Origin: MKSF01 sp037190225
GTDB taxonomy: Bacteria > Bacteroidota > Bacteroidia > Chitinophagales > Chitinophagaceae
Direction of reading: 5' to 3'
Length of the DNA: 64,000 nt
NCBI GenBank assembly: GCA_037190225.1
Contig: JBBCJL010000003.1
Span: 248,001 to 312,000, forward strand
Shown: positions 9,483 through 17,727 of the stretch, one piece after another
Layout of the letters: each line of letters begins with the position of its first letter
Numbering within the stretch: position 1 is the first letter of the stretch
The notes under the pieces: model-generated
What the model was told of the DNA's origin: nothing
Seen by the model: the letters and a program-made list of their open reading frames with translations, nothing else
Database searches by the model: none
Translations under genes and position numbers: made by a program

Positions 9483-10784
9483 CTAGTATTTTACAAATTT
9501 ATGAGGAGCAGCTCCTTCACCGAGCCGGATATAATACATGCCGGCGGGAAGGCCGCTTACATCCAGGCCCTCTATGGCCTCCGAAGTATGGATATGATGC
9601 GTGTAAACAATATTGCCGACCGCATTGCAGATATATATGGTCTGCTGCGCCGCCGCCGGGAAATCCATACGCCACTGCACATACAGGCGATGCTGTACCA
9701 TATTGGCACCATAGATACCGAAATGTACAGACCCGCTCCTGTCAGCAATGCCGGTGCCGGTATCCGGGTCAGGCTGCTTTACAGGACCGATCTTCTTGGG
9801 TGTGAATAAGGTCATCCCGACAGGCAGGTGATCGCTCATATCATGCAGCTGCTGCCTGAATGCCTGGGCATAGGCGCCATTGCACGATGTATCATTAACA
9901 GCTTTATTCAGACAGTTACCGTTATTCCCGTAGGCCTTATAGGAATCCTTTACGTAGCTGATGGCAGCATTGCTATCGGTCTCCAGATGCCGGGACATAA
10001 AGATAATATCAAAACGGTCATCCATACCGCCTATAGCGCCGTAAAGGCCGAATCCCGCCCTTGAGGTCCGGGTAGCCTGTGTATGCATATGGGTAAAGGC
10101 CGGGTTGTCCTGCCACGTGCCGTTCACATTCCCTAAAGGATCCGCCAGCGGATGCGGATGCACAGTATCTGTAAAATGCCGGTAAGCCGGCTCTGAGGAA
10201 TTATAAAAGTTCATATCGCCCGCCACCAGGACATGCCTGTCCTGCGGTATGGTGTGCAGCACGCGCATCAGCGTATCTGCCATACTGAACCTGGACCGGG
10301 CATTGGCAGTACCCGTGCTGGACTTCAGGTGCACCACGAAAAGCTCCATGATAAGCGAATCCTTATCCGCATCGGTCGTATTGACCAGCAAGGTGTACCT
10401 GTTGATATCCCTTACATCAGTAGGATACACATATTCCTGCAGCAGGGTAAATTTCCTGCGGTTAAAATACACCATTTGCTGGAGGGTATCTTCCTCATCG
10501 GAACGGTTATACACGAATGTGCCCCGGGCGAAGGTATCCTGCGTGTAGGCAAAAGACCGCTGCAGCAGCGCGTCAGCCCCTGCTTCCGACTCCAGCTCAC
10601 AGACCATCAGGATATCGGGCTGCACATCCGCCAGTATATCTTTCAGCAGCAGCTCCCGGTTGACGGGCGTAGCGGAAGGATAGCGGTAAAGATTGTAGAA
10701 CATCATATGGAGCGTCTCCTGGGCGATGGTTCCCAAAGGGCACAATATGATGCAGCAATAAAGGCAGATAGCTTTTAATTTCAT
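9483..10784 (-). CDS. Secreted endonuclease/exonuclease/phosphatase-family protein with T9SS tail
   Basis: 433 residues. Signal peptide at 1-21 (MKLKAICLYCC...IAQ). Residues 25-335 have the EEP fold hallmarks: MFYNLYRYP start, CELESE (metal ligand Glu), LKSSTG, GDMNFYNSSEPAY, and terminal HLPVGM with the preceding Asp (SDHLPV). The C-terminal 75 residues resemble a type A sorting domain (YICNAVGNIVYTH ... GLPAGMYYIRLGEG). Likely an extracellular nuclease or phosphodiesterase; substrate (DNA, RNA, lipid or phosphoester) cannot be read from the sequence. It is convergent with the preceding secreted-protein gene. Confidence 0.87.
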   Translation of the reverse strand: MKLKAICLYCCIILCPLGTIAQETLHMMFYNLYRYPSATPVNRELLLKDILADVQPDILMVCELESEAGADALLQRSFAYTQDTFARGTFVYNRSDEEDTLQQMVYFNRRKFTLLQEYVYPTDVRDINRYTLLVNTTDADKDSLIMELFVVHLKSSTGTANARSRFSMADTLMRVLHTIPQDRHVLVAGDMNFYNSSEPAYRHFTDTVHPHPLADPLGNVNGTWQDNPAFTHMHTQATRTSRAGFGLYGAIGGMDDRFDIIFMSRHLETDSNAAISYVKDSYKAYGNNGNCLNKAVNDTSCNGAYAQAFRQQLHDMSDHLPVGMTLFTPKKIGPVKQPDPDTGTGIADRSGSVHFGIYGANMVQHRLYVQWRMDFPAAAQQTIYICNAVGNIVYTHHIHTSEAIEGLDVSGLPAGMYYIRLGEGAAPHKFVKY

Positions 10785-10827
10785 ATAAGTTTGTTGAGCT
10801 GTCCGGATGCAGACAACCTTGTTCAGT

Positions 10828-11244
10828 TTACCTGGGATCTATGCCTCCCATTTTCAGAATGATCCGGTACTCTTCTTCCGTAACCGGGCATACGGACAGG
10901 CGGCTCTGGCGTATAAGGCTCAGGTTTTCCAGGCCCGCCGTGGCTTTCATCTCAGCCAGGGTTACGGGACGGGGCACATTCCGCACCGGCTTCAGGTCCA
11001 CGACCACCCATCTGTCATCCTCGGTCGTAGGATCCTGGTAGGCCGTTTTGACCACTTCTGCGATCCCTACTACTGCCAGGCCTTCGTTGCTGTGATAGAA
11101 CAATACCTGGTCGCCTTTCTCCATCGCCTGCAGGTTATTTCTCGCCTGGTAATTCCTCACACCGTCCCAGAAGGTCCTTTTATCTTTACGGAACTGCTCC
11201 CAGCTGTATTTAAAGGGTTCGGATTTTACTAACCAATAATTCAT
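10828..11244 (-). CDS. EVE domain-containing protein
   Basis: 138 residues beginning MNYWLVKSEPFKYSW, the typical opening of EVE (PUA-like) proteins, with FWDGVRNYQARNNL and GDQVLFYHSNE as further family patterns. EVE domains bind modified bases in nucleic acids; this stand-alone form is a widespread cytoplasmic protein of uncertain role, probably binding modified DNA or RNA. It is 3 bp downstream of the FtsB-like gene on the same strand, so co-transcribed. Confidence 0.92.
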   Translation of the reverse strand: MNYWLVKSEPFKYSWEQFRKDKRTFWDGVRNYQARNNLQAMEKGDQVLFYHSNEGLAVVGIAEVVKTAYQDPTTEDDRWVVVDLKPVRNVPRPVTLAEMKATAGLENLSLIRQSRLSVCPVTEEEYRIILKMGGIDPR

Positions 11245-11247
11245 TCT

Positions 11248-11538
11248 CTAATCGGATTTTTTTGCGGTATCAATGACTATATATACATCTTCGCTGTCTC
11301 TCTTATGGAAGTATTGCTGGCGTGCATATTTTTCGATCACCTCCGGATTCCCGGACAGCCCGGACAGCTCCTTTTCCATCCTGGCATTCTCCTGCTTCAG
11401 GTATTCAATATGGTCCACCGTATGCTGCAGGTTCTGCATCCTTTCCCGTTGCAGCAGCCAGTTATTCTGGTCAAAGAAGGTCATATAGATAACAAAGCCC
11501 AATATAAGGCCTATTATAATTTTCAGTTGTTTCTTCAT
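11248..11538 (-). CDS. FtsB/DivIC-like septum formation initiator
   Basis: 96 residues: one N-terminal membrane helix (about 7-23, IIIGLILGFVIYMTF), then a periplasmic coiled coil (about 30-60, LQHTVDHIEYLKQENARMEKEL) ending in the FtsB-type motif of YARQQYFHKRDSEDVYIV. Predicted bitopic cell-division protein that would act with FtsL and FtsQ at the septum. It starts at ATG 11538 and is followed at 3 bp by the EVE gene; the secA terminator lies upstream, so it has its own promoter. Confidence 0.88.
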   Translation of the reverse strand: MKKQLKIIIGLILGFVIYMTFFDQNNWLLQRERMQNLQHTVDHIEYLKQENARMEKELSGLSGNPEVIEKYARQQYFHKRDSEDVYIVIDTAKKSD

Positions 11539-11598
11539 GTATTCAGGAAGCGTTATAAGATCAACAGGAAATACAAAAATACTTATTGTCTCCTGCTA

Positions 11599-11640
11599 AA
11601 AAAAATCAGGGATAAAAACTTAATGATTTCTTATCCCTGA
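11599..11640 (-). terminator. Terminator of secA
   Basis: On the minus strand TCAGGGATAA (from 11640) and TTATCCCTGA (to 11606) form a 10-bp stem around a 15-base loop, followed by a run of eight T and AGC. It lies 34 bp after the secA stop. Confidence 0.8.
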
Positions 11641-11673
11641 TAACTGTCTGTATTGTAAAGGCCTTATATCACC

Positions 11674-14600
11674 TTATTGATTCGCGCCGTGGCAGTGCTT
11701 GTATTTTTTACCGCTTCCGCAGGGGCACAGATCATTCCTGCCTACGTTCACCTTAGGCTGTGACAGGTCCTGGTGCTGCAGGCTCGGCTGCGCCGGAACG
11801 GCCTTGCTGCCGGTATCGAATACGGGCTCGGAGTAATAATCGTTCTCATCTGCCGCATAAGCCTGCCCTGCTTCTTTCACCTGGGAGGCATTGTCAAAGG
11901 CATCGTCATATTCGTGGCCATCCAGCTGGTGCGGCGGCTGCTGAGGCGGTGCCTGCTGCATAGGTATGCCTGCACGGTAAAGGAAGGCGATGATATTCTG
12001 GTTGATCTCCAGCAATGTTTTCTTGAACTGCTGGAACGCTTCAAATTTATAGATCAGCAGCGGGTCTTTCTGCTCGTAGGAAGCCATCTGAACAGACTGA
12101 CGGAGATCATCCATAGCCCTCAGGTGCTCTTTCCAGCTTTCATCTATCATAGCAAGCGTTATATTCTTCTCCAGCGTAGTGACCACGTTCTTGCAGCCGG
12201 TCGCTATCGCCTCTTCGAGATCAATGTAGATCTGCATACCTTTCACACCATCGGTAAATGGTACCACTACGTGCTTCACCTGCTGGCCCTGGTGCTCATG
12301 GATCTGCTGGAATTGCGGGAACATAGTTTCGGTCAGCCCGTCCATTCGCTGACGGTAATGATTTTTGGCCAGCTCATACAGCTTATTGGTCAGCGCCTCC
12401 GCGTTCCCGAAATCGCTGTCCTGCAATTCAGGGTCCATACCGATACGCTGCATCGCTTCCAGCTTAAAGGCATCCATATCGCCGTCATAGAAGTCTGCCA
12501 GCTCGGAGCAGACATCGAACAGGGCGTTGTCAAGGTCAATGGCCAGGCGCTCTCCGAAAAGGGCGTGCTTACGGCGCTTGTAGATGACATCACGCTGGGC
12601 GTTCATCACATCATCATACTCCAGCAGGCGCTTACGGATGCCAAAGTTATTCTCTTCTACTTTCTTCTGCGCTCTTTCAATGGATTTGGTGATCATACCA
12701 TGCTGCAGCACTTCTCCGTCCTTATGTCCCATCCTGTCCATCAGCGCTGCGATCCTCTCGGAACCGAACAGGCGCATCAGCTCGTCCTCCAGGGACACGA
12801 AGAACTGGGAGCTGCCGGGATCTCCCTGGCGGCCTGCACGACCACGCAGCTGGCGGTCCACACGGCGCGATTCATGACGCTCCGTACCTATGATGGCCAG
12901 ACCTCCCGCTTCTTTCACACCTTCGCCCAGCTTGATATCCGTACCACGGCCCGCCATATTGGTGGCAATGGTCACTGCTCCTGCCTTACCCGCTTCCGCA
13001 ACGATATCCGCTTCACGGGCGTGCTGCTTGGCGTTCAGTACCTGGTGCGGTATCTTTTTCTGCTGCAGCATCCTGCCCAGCAATTCACTGACCTCCACAT
13101 TGGTAGTACCTACCAGTACGGGGCGGCCCAATCCTTTCAGCCTTTCGATCTCGTCTATTACGGCCTTATATTTTTCACGCTTGGTCTTATATACCAGGTC
13201 CTGCTCATCTTTTCTCTGGATAGATTTATTGGTCGGTATGGTCACCACATCCAGCTTGTAGATCTGCCAGAACTCGCCTGCTTCCGTTTCGGCCGTACCG
13301 GTCATACCGGCCAGCTTATGGTACATACGGAAGTAGTTCTGCAGGGTGATGGTGGCAAATGTCTGCGTGGCGGCTTCCACCTTTACATTCTCCTTGGCTT
13401 CGATAGCCTGGTGCAGACCATCGGAATAGCGGCGGCCTTCCATGATACGCCCGGTCTGCTCATCCACGATCTTCACCTTTCCTTCCATCACCACATACTG
13501 GATGTCTTTCTCAAAGAGGGCATAGGCTTTCAGGAGCTGGTTTACAGAGTGGATACGCTCGGCTTTCGCGGCATATTCCTGTATCAGCAGCTCTTTCTGC
13601 TGGGCTTTCTCTTCCGCGGAAACATCCTGCTTTTCTATTTCGGCCAGGCTGGTGGAAAAGTCGGGTAATATAAAGAAGTTGGGATCCTCTCCCGCTCCGG
13701 TGATCAGCTTCAGACCCTTCTCTGTCAGCTCCACGGAGTTTTGCTTCTCATCAATCGTAAAAAAGAGCTCCTGCTTCACAACAGGCATATGACGCTGCTG
13801 CTCGCCTATATAATAGTTCTCTGCTTTCTGTAATATCTGCCTGTTACCCTCTTCGCTGAGGTACTTGATCAGGGCGCCGTTCTTGGGAAAGCCTTTAAAG
13901 GCACGGTATAACTGCAGTCCCCCGTTCTCCTTGTCTGCCTTGCCTTCGGCGATCAGCTTTTTAGCTTCGATCAGCGCCTGGTTCACCACCCGCTTCTGGG
14001 CCTCTACCAATTTTTCGATACGTGGCTTCAGCTGGTAGAACTGCTGCTCATCACCTTTGGGAATAGGACCGGAAATGATCAGCGGGGTACGGGCGTCATC
14101 GATCAGTACGGAATCCACCTCATCCACCATGGCAAAGTGATGCTTGCGCTGCACCATTTCCTCCGGCGCATGCACCATATTATCTCTCAGGTAGTCAAAG
14201 CCGAATTCATTGTTGGTACCGTAAATAAGGTCTGCCTTATAGGCATTTCTCCTGGAGGCGGAGTTGGGCTGATGCTTATCAATACAGTCCACTCTCAATC
14301 CCAGCCATTCAAAGATAGGGCCGTTCCATTCCTGGTCACGTTTCGCGAGGTAATCGTTCACTGTTACGATATGCACCCCTTCGCCTGCCAGGGCATTGAG
14401 GTAGGACGGGCAGGTAGACACAAGCGTCTTACCCTCACCTGTAGCCATTTCGGATATCTTACCCTGGTGCAGCACGATCCCACCTATCAGCTGTACATCA
14501 TAATGCACCATATTCCAGGTAACATCATTGCCGGCGGCGGTCCAGCTGTTCTGGTAAATAGCCTTGTCCCCTTCTACGGACACATAATCCTTGGAGGCCG

Positions 14601-15021
14601 CGTATTCCTTGTCCAGCTCGGTAGCCGTGCTGACAAGCTCTTTATTTTCCGTAAATCTCCTGGCTGTTTCCTTAACGACCGCGAAGGCTTCGGGAAGTAT
14701 CTGGTTCAGTATTTCCTCCAGCTTCTGGTCTTTCTTTTTCACCAATGCGTCCACTTCGTCATATATCTTTTCCCTATCTGCCAGAGATAAAGATGCATCA
14801 TCTTCCGCCTGCTGTTTTTTGTCCGCTATCTGGGTATTCAGGTCGCTTATATATTCCTGTATACGGGTCCTGAATTCCCGGGTCTTGCCTCTCAGTTCAT
14901 CATTGGATAAGGCCTTGTACTGTTCAAAATTTTTATTGATTTCGTCAACAAGCGGTTGAATTTTCTTTACATCTTTTTCGGACTTACTGCCACCGAACAA
15001 TTTCGAAATGAATCCTAACAT
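11674..15021 (-). CDS. secA: Preprotein translocase ATPase SecA
   Basis: Motor ATPase of the Sec pathway, acting at the inner membrane with SecYEG; all Sec-dependent exports in this window depend on it. 1115 residues from ATG 15021 (MLGFISKLFGG); a further ATG 10 codons upstream (15051) is in frame but gives a non-family N-terminus. Visible: Walker A MATGEGKT near residue 200, DEAD-type VDEVDSVLIDDART, helicase motif NMAGRGTDIKLGEGV, QLRGRAGRQGDPGSS, scaffold and wing regions, and the C-terminal zinc-binding SEC-C motif (CPCGSGKKYKHCH). It is longer than E. coli SecA, as usual in Bacteroidota, because of insertions in the N-terminal part and the preprotein cross-linking region. Confidence 0.98.
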   Translation of the reverse strand: MLGFISKLFGGSKSEKDVKKIQPLVDEINKNFEQYKALSNDELRGKTREFRTRIQEYISDLNTQIADKKQQAEDDASLSLADREKIYDEVDALVKKKDQKLEEILNQILPEAFAVVKETARRFTENKELVSTATELDKEYAASKDYVSVEGDKAIYQNSWTAAGNDVTWNMVHYDVQLIGGIVLHQGKISEMATGEGKTLVSTCPSYLNALAGEGVHIVTVNDYLAKRDQEWNGPIFEWLGLRVDCIDKHQPNSASRRNAYKADLIYGTNNEFGFDYLRDNMVHAPEEMVQRKHHFAMVDEVDSVLIDDARTPLIISGPIPKGDEQQFYQLKPRIEKLVEAQKRVVNQALIEAKKLIAEGKADKENGGLQLYRAFKGFPKNGALIKYLSEEGNRQILQKAENYYIGEQQRHMPVVKQELFFTIDEKQNSVELTEKGLKLITGAGEDPNFFILPDFSTSLAEIEKQDVSAEEKAQQKELLIQEYAAKAERIHSVNQLLKAYALFEKDIQYVVMEGKVKIVDEQTGRIMEGRRYSDGLHQAIEAKENVKVEAATQTFATITLQNYFRMYHKLAGMTGTAETEAGEFWQIYKLDVVTIPTNKSIQRKDEQDLVYKTKREKYKAVIDEIERLKGLGRPVLVGTTNVEVSELLGRMLQQKKIPHQVLNAKQHAREADIVAEAGKAGAVTIATNMAGRGTDIKLGEGVKEAGGLAIIGTERHESRRVDRQLRGRAGRQGDPGSSQFFVSLEDELMRLFGSERIAALMDRMGHKDGEVLQHGMITKSIERAQKKVEENNFGIRKRLLEYDDVMNAQRDVIYKRRKHALFGERLAIDLDNALFDVCSELADFYDGDMDAFKLEAMQRIGMDPELQDSDFGNAEALTNKLYELAKNHYRQRMDGLTETMFPQFQQIHEHQGQQVKHVVVPFTDGVKGMQIYIDLEEAIATGCKNVVTTLEKNITLAMIDESWKEHLRAMDDLRQSVQMASYEQKDPLLIYKFEAFQQFKKTLLEINQNIIAFLYRAGIPMQQAPPQQPPHQLDGHEYDDAFDNASQVKEAGQAYAADENDYYSEPVFDTGSKAVPAQPSLQHQDLSQPKVNVGRNDLCPCGSGKKYKHCHGANQ

Positions 15022-15098
15022 TAGTAATGTTTTATTTTTGAAGGCGAGCATCTGGTATGCTCCATTTTATAATACTTTTTTCCGTGTCTGGCAAGATG

Positions 15099-15106
15099 CA
15101 AATTTA
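15099..15106 (-). promoter_or_regulatory. -7 promoter box of secA
   Basis: Read on the minus strand this is TAAATTTG, matching TAnnTTTG. It implies a leader of about 75 bases before the secA ATG at 15021. Confidence 0.45.
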
Positions 15107-15189
15107 ATAACTTATACCTACATATTTCAAACATACCAAATAATAGTTCAAATTTTATGCTAAAATAAAAGCAAGTGCCATTTAGTCAC

Positions 15190-15222
15190 AAAAAAAGGCA
15201 ATGTTACATTAACACTGCCTTA
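15190..15222 (-). terminator. Terminator after small lipoprotein gene
   Basis: Minus strand AAGGCAGTGTT / AACATTGCCTT hairpin followed by seven T, 25 bp after the stop of the lipoprotein at 15247. Confidence 0.75.
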
Positions 15223-15246
15223 AAATATAGCATTTTCTGACTTTTT

Positions 15247-15450
15247 TTACTCAATAGCGCATTTAAAGCTGCCGCCCAATGTAGTTTGCTTTGCCTGACA
15301 CTGCTCTGTGGCACCTTTGTCATGCTGGTCGGTAATGGAATATCTGTATTTTTCCTGTCCGCCTTCATAACATACGCATTCATAATCCTTGCTGCAGGAA
15401 GCAAGCAGGCCGGTCAGGGCAACGGTGATCACTACAAATAATGCTTTCAT
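15247..15450 (-). CDS. Small cysteine-rich lipoprotein (paralog 1)
   Basis: 67 residues with signal peptide and lipobox (LLASC). The mature part begins CSKDYECVCYEGGQ and ends KCAIE; apart from the lipid-bearing cysteine it has cysteines in a CxC pair, one in EQC and one near the end. The neighbour at 15514 encodes a clear paralog with the same cysteine spacing. Even cysteine number suggests disulphides outside the cytoplasm. The family is not one I can name. ATG at 15450; an overlapping frame (15204-15404) lacks a lipobox and is rejected. Confidence 0.82.
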   Translation of the reverse strand: MKALFVVITVALTGLLASCSKDYECVCYEGGQEKYRYSITDQHDKGATEQCQAKQTTLGGSFKCAIE

Positions 15451-15513
15451 ATAACTGTTGTTTTATTTTTGTTTCTGTTTAAAAAAACGAAAATAAAACT
15501 TTTTATTGAAAAA

Positions 15514-15723
15514 TTATTCTATTCTGCATTCATGAGTAACCCCGAAAGAGGACTGCATTTTATTACACTGGTCTTCCGCACCGTTCCTGTTATTGTCCCT
15601 TACGGATTTCCTGGAGACTTCTGCACCGTTCAATCTGCAGACGCAAACATAATCTTTGTTACAAGCGGTAAAAGCAAAGGAGGATACGAATAACGCACCT
15701 GCTGCTATGATCATCTTTTTCAT
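15514..15723 (-). CDS. Small cysteine-rich lipoprotein (paralog 2)
   Basis: 69 residues from ATG 15723 (MKKMIIAAGALFVSS...); a start 16 codons upstream would precede the signal peptide and is rejected. Lipobox FTAC, mature part CNKDYVCVCRLNGAE ... ECRIE. It aligns without large gaps to the next gene: shared KDY, CxC, DQC/EQC, and C-x-I-E end. Both are probably products of a tandem duplication. Function unknown; predicted lipid-anchored in the envelope. Confidence 0.82.
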   Translation of the reverse strand: MKKMIIAAGALFVSSFAFTACNKDYVCVCRLNGAEVSRKSVRDNNRNGAEDQCNKMQSSFGVTHECRIE

Positions 15724-15841
15724 ATTGTCAATTTTTACTACCTGTAACAACAACCACATTGATTTGTTCAAAAACCGGAATGCTAAAGTTTAGTAAATAC
15801 TATGCGGCCCGCTTTTTGGCTACAGTTCGCTCCCTGAATCT

Positions 15842-15873
15842 AAAATAGGCTGCCGGAAACCCGGGACAGCCTA
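15842..15873 (-). terminator. Terminator after POT transporter gene
   Basis: ATAGGCTGCCGG / CCGGGACAGCCTAT hairpin, 37 bp after the stop at 15910 of the minus-strand transporter; T-rich TTTTAGA follows on the minus strand. Confidence 0.65.
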
Positions 15874-15909
15874 TCTCAGAAAAGTAATATACAATATAAA
15901 TCTATCCGG

Positions 15910-17646
15910 TTACCTCACGCCATTCATCATCTTTATAAGCTGTTTGCTTAAGAAGAATAAAACGATAGAGGAAGCGCCCGCCATAAATACGAACAGCATA
16001 AAGAAGTCATACAGGTTGGCAATCTTGAAGCCTAAAAAGTTTTTAACAGGCACCATCTGCTCAGTTTCGACAGTACTTTTTATCGACTCTTTCAGTTGCG
16101 CATCTTTAATACCTGAGTAATTAACTTTCTCCAGCGGCAATACTTTCTCTCCCTCCATTTCCTTCAGCTTGGTTATATCCAGCTCTTTCGGCAATATTGA
16201 TACAGTATGCGCCGACTGGATCTCATTCAATAATGAAACTTTCACAACAGGTTCCGGGTAAAAACTGCTCAGAGTACCTGCAAACTTATTCGCTGTAGCC
16301 GTACTCAGGAACCAGACGCCCATCAGCAAAGACGCAAACTTCACCGGCGCTAATTTATTTACCATAGACAAGCCGATCGGAGACAGGCACAGCTCACCAA
16401 ACGTATGTATGGTATAAAGGCTTATTAACCACATCATGCTCACTTTCACTCCCGGGGCCAGTCCTTTTACCCCAAATGCGATCACCAGGTATCCTATAGC
16501 CAATAGGAACAGCCCTAATGCCTGCTTGTAAGGCGATGCGGGCTCCATATTCTTTTTGCTCAGGCGTGTCCATATCCAGGCGAAAACAGGAGCAAAGATA
16601 ACAATCGCAATAGCATTAACGGATTGAAACGCCGAAGCAGGAACAACTACATTTCCAATATTCCTATTGGTCTGCTCTTCTGCAAAATAAGTAAGCGAAG
16701 CGCCGGCCTGCTCAAATGCCGACCAAAAGAATATAACAAAGAATGCCACAATAAAAATTACCCAGATCCTCTGCTGCTCTATTTTTGTCAGGCTAGGATC
16801 TGAAATGATATAACCCGGTGCCGCTATGGTCAGCGAAAAGATGAATGCACCGATCAGGTCCTTATCCAGCAACCAGTAAAAAGCGCCTAACAAAATGAGC
16901 CAGATACCCACCCAAAGCAATGTTTTAGACGTTGACATACGGGGTGTTTCGATAGCCTTGGCCCCTGCTGTATTCACACTGGTCGGCTTGCCTCCGATAG
17001 GCTTGCCATCAGGGGTAACAATATACTTATCCTTAGTAAAAACGAAGAACAGCACACTCACTATCATACCGATACTGGCCAACAAAAAGCCCCATTTAAA
17101 GTCCATAGGATTACCCGTATCGCCCACAAAGCCGCACACCAGCGGGGCCAGGAACGCGCCTAAATTAATACCCATATAGAAGATGGTAAATGCACCATCC
17201 ACTCTCGTATCATTTGCCGGATACAACTGTCCGACCATAGTGGATATATTGGGCTTGAAGAACCCATTGCCAAATATCAGGAAGCCCAGTCCCCCAAACA
17301 TCAATATCTTCGCCATCTCTATATCAGTACTGTACATGCTGCCCGACAAGAACATAAACAACTGCCCGATAGCCATGAGTATGCCTCCGAACACTATAGA
17401 CTTCCTGTTGCCCCAGTATTTATCAGCTACATACCCGCCTATAAGGGGCGTTAAATAAACCAGGCCGGTATAGCTTCCATAAATCTGTGATGTAAAATCC
17501 TTATCAAACAATAACGCTTTCAGCAAAAATAATGTAAACAGGGCACGCATCCCGTAATAGCTAAACCGTTCCCACATCTCCGTAACAAAAAGAATATAAA
17601 GACCTTTGGGATGTCCTTTGGGCTGTTGTGTACTAACTTCTGACAT
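15910..17646 (-). CDS. POT/PTR-family proton-coupled peptide transporter (1)
   Basis: 578 residues with 12 or more hydrophobic helices. Family marks: ExxERFxYY motif at residues 23-30 (EMWERFSYY), the loop GGYVADKYWGNRKSIVFGG, and the PTR2 signature FYMGINLGAFLAPLVCGFVGD. These define inner-membrane major facilitator transporters that import di- and tripeptides with protons. A hydrophilic insertion of about 65 residues, rich in K and E, sits between two late helices (LPKELDITKLKEMEGEKVLPLEK...). It is followed upstream by a second, divergent member of the family, 81 bp away on the same strand. Confidence 0.94.
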   Translation of the reverse strand: MSEVSTQQPKGHPKGLYILFVTEMWERFSYYGMRALFTLFLLKALLFDKDFTSQIYGSYTGLVYLTPLIGGYVADKYWGNRKSIVFGGILMAIGQLFMFLSGSMYSTDIEMAKILMFGGLGFLIFGNGFFKPNISTMVGQLYPANDTRVDGAFTIFYMGINLGAFLAPLVCGFVGDTGNPMDFKWGFLLASIGMIVSVLFFVFTKDKYIVTPDGKPIGGKPTSVNTAGAKAIETPRMSTSKTLLWVGIWLILLGAFYWLLDKDLIGAFIFSLTIAAPGYIISDPSLTKIEQQRIWVIFIVAFFVIFFWSAFEQAGASLTYFAEEQTNRNIGNVVVPASAFQSVNAIAIVIFAPVFAWIWTRLSKKNMEPASPYKQALGLFLLAIGYLVIAFGVKGLAPGVKVSMMWLISLYTIHTFGELCLSPIGLSMVNKLAPVKFASLLMGVWFLSTATANKFAGTLSSFYPEPVVKVSLLNEIQSAHTVSILPKELDITKLKEMEGEKVLPLEKVNYSGIKDAQLKESIKSTVETEQMVPVKNFLGFKIANLYDFFMLFVFMAGASSIVLFFLSKQLIKMMNGVR

Positions 17647-17727
17647 ATATCTGAATTGAATTAAAAATAAAAAACCAAGGTGTAAAGTAAATATTTTTTT
17701 AACACAATCTGCATTTGTTATGAAAAA

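Noticed and set aside
11773..13668. 631-codon plus-strand open frame opposite secA
   Set aside because: It is a shadow of secA, with composition fully explained by the antisense of a strong coding sequence; secA motifs are intact.
15204..15404. 66-codon minus-strand frame overlapping the small lipoprotein
   Set aside because: Out of frame with the lipobox-bearing gene that has a paralog next door.
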